A stretch of 5,328 nt of DNA from Akkermansiaceae bacterium (GTDB lineage Bacteria > Verrucomicrobiota > Verrucomicrobiia > Verrucomicrobiales > Akkermansiaceae): NCBI GenBank assembly GCA_028293225.1, contig JAQGPE010000092.1, positions 1 through 5,328 on the forward strand, in the 5' to 3' direction. The notes under the pieces are model-generated. The model was not told where the DNA came from. It made no database searches and was given only the letters and a program-made list of their open reading frames with translations. Every line of letters starts with the position of its first letter. Position 1 is the stretch's first letter. Below, piece after piece: positions 1 through 5,328 of the stretch. A program made the position numbers and the translations under genes.

Positions 1-2
1 CC

Positions 3-710
3 TGGATCGCCGGCCTGGCCAGCGACCCCGCCGTGCCGGAGTCCTTCCGCGGCCACCTCATCGCCCAGTTCAGCAGCCCCTCCGACCGACTCTACCAGCC
101 TGGCGTGCCCCTGGATCTCCAGTTGAAAAACCCCTCCGCAACGGTGCAGAAGATCGCGGACGAGAACGCGAAAAGAATCATCGACGGCCAGGACGGGGAA
201 GACCTGGACTACCACTTCCGCACCGGCCAGCTCGATGCCGCCGCCGTGCTGGCCCGGGTCGAAAAGGAAGTCCCGGAGCTCGCCGCCCGCGATCCCCTGG
301 CTCTGCGCACCGCCGTCTTCAACCAGCTGGCCGCGGTCAATTTGCCCCAGGCGGTCTCCCTGCTCAGCGGCCTGCCGGAGCCGCAGCGCCGCGACCTGGT
401 GACAACCTTCGCCCTCGAAAGCTACTCCATTCAGCCGCAGGAACTGCTGGAAACACTCAACTACGTCCCGCCTCGTACCCAGCAGGACCTCGACCTCCAG
501 CGCGATCTCTGGGAGAGATCGACTCGCAGCTTTCAGACCCATCGGGAAGAATACCCCGCCTGGGTGCAGGCCTTGCCGCCCGGCCGGAACCGCGAGTTCG
601 CCCTCTGCGGCTTGGCCGAGGTGACTGCCGACCCCCAGCTGGCTGCCCGCCTCCGGGATCTCATCACCGATCCCGCGCTGAAGAAAAAAGCCGCCCTGCA
701 CGCGCCATGA
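3..710 (+). CDS. Repeat-type helical hypothetical protein, 5' end outside window (partial)
   Basis: I do not recognise a named domain. The frame is open from the window edge and ends at a TGA at 708-710, giving 235 visible residues. A GTG at 33 could serve as a start, but it has no SD and the residues before it (WIAGLASDPA) read like the same protein, so I call it 5'-truncated. The protein is soluble-looking and helix-rich, with many Leu/Ala/Arg and no membrane segment in the visible part. Repeat-like elements are visible: a run of paired helices at about residues 80-160 (for example LPQAVSLLSGLPEPQRRDL) and, near the end, W187 followed by LPPG (191-194) and R-x-R (195-197). This W-x-x-x-LP-x-G-x-x-R pattern recurs in the next gene. 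The stop overlaps the next start by 4 bases (ATGA), which implies one operon with coupled translation. By analogy with the neighbour it is probably exported, but the N-terminus that would show this is missing. Function unknown. Confidence 0.8.
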   Translation, partial: WIAGLASDPAVPESFRGHLIAQFSSPSDRLYQPGVPLDLQLKNPSATVQKIADENAKRIIDGQDGEDLDYHFRTGQLDAAAVLARVEKEVPELAARDPLALRTAVFNQLAAVNLPQAVSLLSGLPEPQRRDLVTTFALESYSIQPQELLETLNYVPPRTQQDLDLQRDLWERSTRSFQTHREEYPAWVQALPPGRNREFALCGLAEVTADPQLAARLRDLITDPALKKKAALHAP

Positions 711-2113
711 ACCGCCGCCCCTCCATCACCCGGCTGCTCACCCACTCACTCGCCCTCGGCTGCGGCATCCTGCTCGCCTCCGCCCTGGCGGACCGCTCCC
801 TCTTCACCCTTTCCCCGCCTGCCAAGGCAGCCTCCTTGCCCCCGAAAACGCCCGCCCGCGCCGCCCTGGACACCCCCTCTTCCTCCGGAGCCGCGACCGC
901 CCCCGGGATGAGCAAATCCGCCATCTATCAGGAAGCCTGGACCTCCCTCCGCGCCCAGCCGCACAACCGCCAGGAGCGGACCGACCGCCAGCTCGAACTG
1001 CTCCGCCAGTGGGCCGAACTCGACCCGGAGGCCGCCATGCAGGCGTCCCTCGCCGATGGCTACATCCCCCTTTCCTGGGAGACGGGACGCAGCAGGTACG
1101 CCGACGCCTTCGCCGAAATCTTCCGCGACCGCCCGGTGGAAACCCTGAAGATCCTCACCAGCGGACGCCTGACTGGAGACCTCTCCGATCTCGTCGGCAG
1201 TTGGATCACCAGCGCGGCGGAAAAGGACCCGCAGTTGCTCCTTTCTCTAGCCGGGGAATTCTCCCCCGCAGAGCGCAGCACCATCCTGTCCAGGCTGACC
1301 GAGGAGGGCCGTCCCCCTAGCATGCCTCAGGTTATGGAAGCCCTGATCACGGGACTGGAGCCCGCCGAAGCTCTCGATTTCATCCGCACCTCCTGGGATG
1401 GCGAGGCAGGTCCCTATGACCCCCTCGCCGCGCAGGACCGAAGCACCCAGACGGAAAGTCTCCTCCAGCAGTGGCTGGCCCTGCCGGACGGCCCCGGCCG
1501 CACCATCGCCCTGGCGCAGTGGGCCCTCAGTGCCGGCAACTGCCGCGGTGAAGACTTCGAGGCCGGGTGGCAGCAGATCCCCGCCGCCGACCGCGCCCTG
1601 GCCGCCCGCGCCATGATCACCCTCATGCCCTCCAATACCGCGACCCAGCCCGCCGTACTGGACCACGCCATCGAGTTCGGCCTGTGGCGGGAAATCCTCA
1701 CCTACGGAGTGCCGGCCCTGGAAAACGCGCGCGGCCCCACCCCCACGATCCACCGCGGGGAGGACGACCCCGGCGATCCTTTCGCCTCCACTCCAAACCC
1801 AGCGCCGCCACCCGCCGGTCATCCCCTCCTGGACTGGGCGCTGAAACTGCCCGATCGCCCCGAAGCGCGAATGCTGCTCCAGACCATCGTTTCCCGGGAT
1901 GACGACGCCATGGAGCTGCTGATGGCGCTCCCCCCCGGCGACTGGCGCCGCGAACTCGGCCTCACCCAGCGCATCCTGCAACACAGCGACTCCAGCGAAG
2001 CCGCCACCGCCTACGCCGCCCTCACCGACCCGCGCCGCAGAGCCGCCGTGGATGACTACCGCCGCGATCGCAATCTGCCGCCGATTCCCCCTCCGGCCAC
2101 CCCGGACCAGTGA
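707..2113 (+). CDS. Secreted repeat-type hypothetical protein (468 aa)
   Basis: The ATG at 707 overlaps the upstream stop (ATGA). Residues 1-28 form a clear signal peptide: Arg3-Arg4, a hydrophobic core at 10-26, and an ALA cleavage site before D29. Cys19 does not sit in a proper lipobox, so a lipoprotein is unlikely. Residues 35-68 are a Pro/Ala/Ser linker. The rest is predicted helical with loose repeats: LLRQWAELDPEAA (98-110), LLQQWLALPDGPGR (252-265), LLDWALKLPDRPEAR (374-388) and LMALPPGDWRRE (405-416). A Pro-rich insert at about 362-371 splits the repeat region, and the tail (458-466) is also Pro-rich. The layout suggests an extracytoplasmic solenoid scaffold; no catalytic motif is visible. 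The C-terminus aligns by eye with that of the upstream gene (LPPG, then R-E, then L-x-D-P about 25-30 residues on), so the pair probably arose by duplication. I cannot assign a function. The coding call is supported by length, signal peptide, high third-position G/C and coupling. Confidence 0.88.
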   Translation: MNRRPSITRLLTHSLALGCGILLASALADRSLFTLSPPAKAASLPPKTPARAALDTPSSSGAATAPGMSKSAIYQEAWTSLRAQPHNRQERTDRQLELLRQWAELDPEAAMQASLADGYIPLSWETGRSRYADAFAEIFRDRPVETLKILTSGRLTGDLSDLVGSWITSAAEKDPQLLLSLAGEFSPAERSTILSRLTEEGRPPSMPQVMEALITGLEPAEALDFIRTSWDGEAGPYDPLAAQDRSTQTESLLQQWLALPDGPGRTIALAQWALSAGNCRGEDFEAGWQQIPAADRALAARAMITLMPSNTATQPAVLDHAIEFGLWREILTYGVPALENARGPTPTIHRGEDDPGDPFASTPNPAPPPAGHPLLDWALKLPDRPEARMLLQTIVSRDDDAMELLMALPPGDWRRELGLTQRILQHSDSSEAATAYAALTDPRRRAAVDDYRRDRNLPPIPPPATPDQ

Positions 2114-2130
2114 CTTACGCAGCCGCGTCC

Positions 2131-2571
2131 TCACCCGTCCACCGTCCGCTTCACAAAATCGACCAGCGCCTGCCCGTCCCTGCGACTGACATACAGCATC
2201 ACCGGAAAATACCCGGCCATCACGGCGGGCAGAAAGTAATGCCGGGTGGGCAGCCACAAAAAGGACATGAGCGCCAGCATGCCGAAGTAGGAAACCACTT
2301 CCCAGGCCGGCAGCTCGGTCTGCCCTTCCAGACAGCTCCCCACCTCTTCATCCGTCAGCCGCATCTGCAGCAGGAGCCCGTACTTGCCCCCGAACATCCG
2401 GCGGCGCCGGATCTGATACTCCGCCTCCCGCACCGTCCCGATCGCAAAGCGATCCGGCACCGGCTGATAGGTGAAATGAACCGGATCCTCCAGCTGCGCG
2501 GCGGCGCGGAGCCGCGCGGCGCACTCCTCACGAGTGAGCGGAGAAACCAGGCGGAACGGCTTCTTGAACAT
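2131..2571 (-). CDS. Small membrane protein with two C-terminal helices, unknown function (146 aa)
   Basis: No named family recognised. From the ATG at 2571 the protein starts MFKKPFRLVSPLTREEC, then has a basic cytoplasmic-type segment (R54-R58, RRRRM) and an R-x-L-T-D-E-E stretch at 71-77. Two hydrophobic helices at about 92-108 and 112-128 are separated by a short PTRHY turn, and the tail (129-146) is charged. This resembles uncharacterised small bacterial proteins that open with an S-P-L-x-x-E-E/A-x-x-x-L motif before a beta-rich segment and a TM hairpin; that likeness is from memory and unverified. An in-frame GTG at 2673 would add 34 residues. It has a strong SD (GAGGTGA) over the HupE stop, but the added codons are Gly/Ala/Arg-rich with only 20 of 34 third positions G/C, against roughly four fifths in the body, so I prefer the ATG. 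The ATG itself has no SD. It lies downstream of HupE on the same strand, probably on the same transcript, and ends 17 bases from the convergent operon. Confidence 0.75.
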   Translation of the reverse strand: MFKKPFRLVSPLTREECAARLRAAAQLEDPVHFTYQPVPDRFAIGTVREAEYQIRRRRMFGGKYGLLLQMRLTDEEVGSCLEGQTELPAWEVVSYFGMLALMSFLWLPTRHYFLPAVMAGYFPVMLYVSRRDGQALVDFVKRTVDG

Positions 2572-2676
2572 GGCGGGACAGGCGCGACAAGCAAGCCGGC
2601 GGCCTCGCGAAAAGAAAAGCGCATCCCCGCCCGCTCCCAAAGCCGAATCTCGACCGGCAGCCTCCCCCCCCACCCC
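2572..2676 (-). other. Gap between HupE stop and preferred start of the small membrane protein
   Basis: These 105 bases are either untranslated or an N-terminal extension from the GTG at 2673. There is no strong terminator: only a 4-bp GCCG/CGGC stem at about 2660-2644 followed by three T, and a GCG/CGC stem around a T-rich loop. Read-through from HupE is therefore likely. Apart from the G-tract and the SD-like site I see nothing else in it. Confidence 0.4.
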
Positions 2677-2687
2677 TCACCTCACCC
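2664..2687 (-). other. G-rich tract with an 8-G run; possible G-quadruplex
   Basis: The minus strand (mRNA sense) reads GGG, then an 8-base spacer, GGGG, T, and eight consecutive G (2671-2664). This gives four G3 tracts with one long loop. It begins within the last HupE codons and runs into the gap before the small membrane protein gene. The run could fold as a quadruplex or be a slippage site; neither is demonstrated. Confidence 0.4.
2674..2683 (-). promoter_or_regulatory. SD-like GAGGTGA overlapping the HupE stop codon
   Basis: On the minus strand GAGGTGA (2683-2677) contains the HupE TGA and lies three bases before an in-frame GTG (2673-2671) of the downstream small gene. It is the best anti-SD match seen ahead of any possible start here and is placed for termination-reinitiation coupling. 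Against use of that GTG are the poor coding character of the 34 codons it would add and the otherwise SD-poor style of the window. Confidence 0.35.
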
Positions 2688-3747
2688 GCTGGAAAAACCA
2701 GAACGCCCCCGCCGCGGTCACCGCCAGCGCCCCGGTCGTCACCACCCCGTCCGCCATCCGGTCGCTGCGGTTCCGCACGAACGCCAGCAGCGGCGCGACC
2801 GTCAGCACGATGCAGCCCTGCCCGATTTCCACCCCGGCATTGAAGGCGAACAGCGACCACCCCAGCGCCTGCCGCGGCAGCACCATCTCCTGCAGCACGC
2901 TGGCAAAGCCAAAGCCGTGGATCAGCCCGAAGCAAAACGCGAACAGCAGCCGCGGATCGTGCTTCTTCTTCCCAAACAGCGCATGCACCCCGACAAAGAC
3001 GATGCTCAGCGCGATCACCGGCTCCACCAGCGACGACGGCGGGCTGAGAATCCGGAAGGTCGCCAGCCCCAGCGTGATGCTGTGCGCGATCGTAAACGCC
3101 GTCACGATCTTCAGAAGCTGCCCCAGGCTCCCGCCCAGCAGCATCAGCCCCACCACGAACAGGATGTGATCCGGCCCGATGAAAATATGATGAATCCCCG
3201 CCTTCACGAACTCCGCCACCACCGCCGGAATCCCCTGCTGCCTGGTACTATGGAATTCGTAGGCAGGATTCTCCGCCGTCACGATGTCCTGCCGTAAAAT
3301 CTCCTCCCCATTGTAAACGTTCACAAAGGTCCGGTGCCGCGCATCGTACGGGAACATCAGCGCCTCCACCTTCAGCGTCTCCGGCGCCGCCGCCCACGCA
3401 TGCCCCAGCACCAGCCGCAGATCGCGCTTCTCCGGCACCGGCATGATCTCCTTCAGCTCCAGCGGCAGCGCTTCGCCACCGCTCCCGCTCGCGGAAATCC
3501 TCAGCCGTGACGCCACCAGCTTCGCCAGTGCGTCCCGCTGCGCATCCACCCTCTCCGGCTTCAGCAGCATGTCCGGCTCCACCTGCGGCAGATCGTGCGC
3601 CAGGTCCGTGATCGAGGCGGTCAGCTCCACCTCCATCCCCACCGAGCTCAGCCGCACATCGACAAAGCTCGTCGGCTCGTCATGCCCGTAGCCCGGCGGC
3701 GTCAGACAGACCGCCATCAGCAGCGCCGCGAAAAAAGAACGTCTCAT
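2677..3747 (-). CDS. HupE/UreJ-family membrane protein with periplasmic N-terminal domain
   Basis: The 356-residue product has a signal peptide (MRRSFFAALL..., cleavage near residue 21 after GYG), leaving His22-Asp23 near the mature N-terminus. Next come an extracytoplasmic domain (about 22-180) rich in beta-type strands and a membrane domain of about six helices (189-208, 213-233, 240-258, 265-285, 295-323, 334-353). Family hallmarks are GIHHIFIGPDHILF (His186, His187, Asp193, His194), AHSITL (His222), His255, and HGFGFA (His277). HupE and UreJ proteins are nickel permeases or associated metal transporters of hydrogenase and urease systems. This longer two-domain form also occurs without those enzymes, so nickel is possible but not shown. 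The ATG at 3747 gives the cleanest signal peptide and has the same TCCCTTTTTC leader as the TPR gene. An ATG at 3768, directly abutting the upstream TGA, would add MFHPPFF and cannot be excluded. It lies immediately downstream of the TPR gene, so the two are almost certainly co-transcribed and probably translationally coupled. Confidence 0.9.
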   Translation of the reverse strand: MRRSFFAALLMAVCLTPPGYGHDEPTSFVDVRLSSVGMEVELTASITDLAHDLPQVEPDMLLKPERVDAQRDALAKLVASRLRISASGSGGEALPLELKEIMPVPEKRDLRLVLGHAWAAAPETLKVEALMFPYDARHRTFVNVYNGEEILRQDIVTAENPAYEFHSTRQQGIPAVVAEFVKAGIHHIFIGPDHILFVVGLMLLGGSLGQLLKIVTAFTIAHSITLGLATFRILSPPSSLVEPVIALSIVFVGVHALFGKKKHDPRLLFAFCFGLIHGFGFASVLQEMVLPRQALGWSLFAFNAGVEIGQGCIVLTVAPLLAFVRNRSDRMADGVVTTGALAVTAAGAFWFFQRVR

Positions 3748-3757
3748 GAAAAAGGGA
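3748..3757 (-). promoter_or_regulatory. Pyrimidine motif TCCCTTTTTC directly before the chosen HupE start
   Basis: The ten bases immediately ahead of the ATG at 3747 are identical to ten bases at 5269-5278 in front of the TPR start. Neither start has an SD. The match supports 3747 over 3768 as the true start and suggests a shared initiation signal. It is a short, low-complexity motif, so chance is possible. Confidence 0.35.
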
Positions 3758-3768
3758 GGATGGAACAT

Positions 3769-5265
3769 TCAGCGCTCGGCCCCGGTCACCTCGGCGTGTC
3801 CGCTCTCAGCCGCCGGCAGCACCGGTGGCTTTGCCAGACCCGCCTCGCTGCCATCCGACAGCGCCTCCAGCTTCTTCCGCGCGATCGGTCCCTGCAGCAG
3901 GCTGAACTCCGGATTGGTCGAAACGGCCAGCTCCAGATGCCGCCGCGCCGCATTCAGATCCCCCGCCGCCGCCGCGATCATCCCGGCATGATAGTGCATC
4001 TCCGGGTCCGGCGTCTTGCGGGACAGCGCCCGCTTCATCGCCTCGATCGCCTTGGCATTCTCACCGTTCTTGAAATACACCCACGCCAGCACATCGGCCT
4101 CCACCACGTTGTTGGTCAGCTTGTGCTGCTCCGCCAGGCGCACGGCCTCGACCAGGTTGCGGTCATGATCGGCTAGAAATTTCGCCATCTGCGCGTGGTC
4201 ATGCACGCCGGACTTCAGGTGCGCCGCGTGCAGTTCTTCGACTTGCACGTAGTATTTCTCCGCTCCGGCCAGGTCGCCCTTCGCCGCGCGGAGATCGCCC
4301 AGCCCCGCCAGCGCATCATGATTCGGCGCCTTTTCGTTCAGCAGCTTGTAATAGCCCTCCGCCACGTCGAACGACCGCGTCGCCACCGCCACCTTCGCCG
4401 CGGCCAGCAGCACGTGCGGGTTCTTCGAGCGCTCTTTCAGCGACGGCTCCAGCACCTGCGCCGCTGCCGCGAAAGCCCCGGCATGCAGATGCATCGTCGC
4501 CAGCTTGGCCCGGCACCACGCCGTGTTCTCCGCAAAGGGGCCGCCCGCGCGGATCGCCTTTTCCATCAGGTCCTGCGCCTTGTTCTCATCCCCCGTGATC
4601 CACAGCAGGTAGGCCCCGCGGCTCCAGGAGGAAAGGTCCGGCCGCAGATCCATCATCTTCTGGTAGTCATCGTAGGCCGCGTCGTAGTCGCCCAGTTCCA
4701 GGTGCGCGTCCCCCAGCATCGCATAGGAGTCGGCGCTGCCCGGCGCGATCGCCAGCGCCTTGTGCGCCCAGTCCATGCTGGCGTCGAAAACATGGCGGCC
4801 GCCCGTCACCCAGGCCATGCCGCTCATCGCATCCGCATCGTCCGCCTGCAGACTCAGCGCGTGCAGATACGCCTTCTCCGCGTAGTCATAATAGCGCTGG
4901 TCCGCGGTGTCGCGCAGCCGCTGCGCCAGCACATCGCCCAACACCACCCAGGATTTCGCCTTCTCCGGGCTCTTGCGCGCCTTGGCCATCCCCTCCAGCA
5001 CCGCGCTCTGACTCGCCGAGGCCGCATCGACCTCCGCCGGGATCGCCGCCAGGATTTCCTCCGGCGACTCAGCCTTCGCACCAGACCCTCCCGGCACCGT
5101 CGCAGCAACTACGGCATCCGGCGTATTCTTCGCCGCCGGCGTCTCTCTCAGAGCACGGGCGGCGAAGAAAGCGCCGGTCAGACAAACCGCCACCGCGGCG
5201 ATCCGCAAACCGTTCCGGCGCGGGCTCTGACTCGGGGCGGCATCAATGGGAGACATCGGCTTCAT
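3769..5265 (-). CDS. Membrane-anchored tetratricopeptide repeat (TPR) protein
   Basis: The 498-residue protein has a basic N-terminus (R16, R17, R21) and one hydrophobic segment at about 20-38, read as a signal anchor or uncleaved signal that places the rest outside the cytoplasm. An Ala/Pro-rich linker (41-100) follows, then about nine or ten TPR units from residue 104 to 455. Clear examples are 145-178 (ends ALAIAPGSA), 179-212 (LGDAHLELGDYDAAYDDY), 283-316, 317-345 (LGDLRAAKGDLAGAEKYY), 388-420 and 422-455 (HAGMIAAAAGDLNAA, ending NPEF). The tail 472-498 is probably disordered. TPR arrays bind proteins or peptides, so a scaffold for the adjoining HupE protein is the simplest idea. Residues 346-381 hold six histidines including an H-D-H triplet, with H-Y-H at 424-426, so metal contact is conceivable. 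The ATG at 5265 is preferred (an ATG at 5256 is also in frame). There is no SD; the leader is a pyrimidine tract. It is the first gene visible in its unit. Confidence 0.9.
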   Translation of the reverse strand: MKPMSPIDAAPSQSPRRNGLRIAAVAVCLTGAFFAARALRETPAAKNTPDAVVAATVPGGSGAKAESPEEILAAIPAEVDAASASQSAVLEGMAKARKSPEKAKSWVVLGDVLAQRLRDTADQRYYDYAEKAYLHALSLQADDADAMSGMAWVTGGRHVFDASMDWAHKALAIAPGSADSYAMLGDAHLELGDYDAAYDDYQKMMDLRPDLSSWSRGAYLLWITGDENKAQDLMEKAIRAGGPFAENTAWCRAKLATMHLHAGAFAAAAQVLEPSLKERSKNPHVLLAAAKVAVATRSFDVAEGYYKLLNEKAPNHDALAGLGDLRAAKGDLAGAEKYYVQVEELHAAHLKSGVHDHAQMAKFLADHDRNLVEAVRLAEQHKLTNNVVEADVLAWVYFKNGENAKAIEAMKRALSRKTPDPEMHYHAGMIAAAAGDLNAARRHLELAVSTNPEFSLLQGPIARKKLEALSDGSEAGLAKPPVLPAAESGHAEVTGAER

Positions 5266-5328
5266 AACGAAAAAGGGAAAAGGGAAATAACAGAGACATT
5301 GAAAAACCAGGCTCGGGAAACGGACGGG
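5266..5328 (-). promoter_or_regulatory. Leader of the TPR-HupE unit: pyrimidine tract, no SD
   Basis: Read on the minus strand, the bases just before the TPR start are almost pure C/T (5269-5288), with TTTTCCC repeated and ending three bases before the ATG. There is no purine-rich SD, so initiation probably depends on an unstructured pyrimidine leader (S1-type) rather than anti-SD pairing. I could not place convincing -35/-10 boxes in the 63 bases to the window edge; a TGTTAT hexamer at about 5285-5290 has no partner. The promoter may lie beyond the window or in an upstream gene. Confidence 0.4.

Noticed and set aside
707..790. Lipoprotein signal at Cys19 of the second repeat protein
   Set aside because: Residues before the Cys are A-L-G, not a proper lipobox, and the Cys lies in the middle of the hydrophobic core; an ALA site at 26-28 fits ordinary signal peptidase better.
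1247..2257. 336-codon open frame on the minus strand
   Set aside because: Antisense to the secreted repeat protein and crosses the convergent junction; Gly/Arg/Ala-rich and low complexity, without hydrophobic or motif structure.
2496..2517. Inverted repeat GCGCGGC / GCCGCGC with an 8-base loop
   Set aside because: Lies inside the small membrane protein coding region where Ala/Arg codons in GC-rich DNA readily create such pairs; no T-run and no positional logic for a terminator.
2110..3297. 395-codon open frame on the plus strand
   Set aside because: Lies opposite the HupE and small membrane protein genes and gives a His/Arg/Gln/Pro-rich product with no domain character, the usual antisense shadow of GC-rich coding DNA.
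3595..4176. 193-codon open frame on the plus strand
   Set aside because: Antisense to the HupE/TPR junction; Arg/His/Gln-rich shadow product. HupE and TPR motifs on the other strand are decisive.
5269..5288. AAAAGGG repeat upstream of 5265 read as an SD or tandem-repeat element
   Set aside because: The purine-rich strand is the template strand for the TPR gene, so it cannot be an SD there; two copies are too few to call a repeat array.

Overview
The window is GC-rich (about two thirds G+C by eye), with strong G/C preference at third codon positions. It is almost entirely coding: five genes on two convergent transcription units. No RNA gene, insertion sequence, CRISPR array or tRNA was seen. 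The two plus-strand genes encode secreted, repeat-type helical proteins with W-x(2-3)-LP-x-G-x-x-R units. Such lineage-specific repeat proteins, together with little Shine-Dalgarno (SD) use and a high-GC TPR/HupE pair, suggest Verrucomicrobiota. That placement is an inference from style, not from a marker gene.

Layout. Positions 3-710 (+) hold the 3' part of a repeat-type protein whose start lies outside the window. Positions 707-2113 (+) hold a second, signal-peptide-bearing repeat protein that overlaps the first by an ATGA junction; the two C-termini look homologous. After only 17 bases the opposite-strand unit begins. Read in its own direction it comprises a 498-residue membrane-anchored TPR protein (5265-3769), a HupE/UreJ-family membrane protein with a signal peptide and a large periplasmic domain (3747-2677), and a small two-helix membrane protein of unknown function (2571-2131).

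How the genes fit together. The TPR protein and HupE are tightly spaced and probably co-translated. They form the one recognisable system here: a predicted cation (Ni/Co-like) permease with an extracytoplasmic TPR partner that carries clustered histidines. No hydrogenase, urease or other nickel enzyme is visible, so the substrate is open. The small membrane protein is probably in the same transcript, but its start is ambiguous. A GTG next to the HupE stop has a strong SD, while an ATG 102 bases further in has the more protein-like coding sequence. A G-rich tract lies across this junction.

Most interesting points: the HupE-TPR unit without a nickel enzyme; a shared pyrimidine motif (TCCCTTTTTC) just ahead of two ATG codons that lack SD sequences; tandem divergent repeat-protein paralogs; and the G-tract with alternative starts ahead of the small membrane protein gene.
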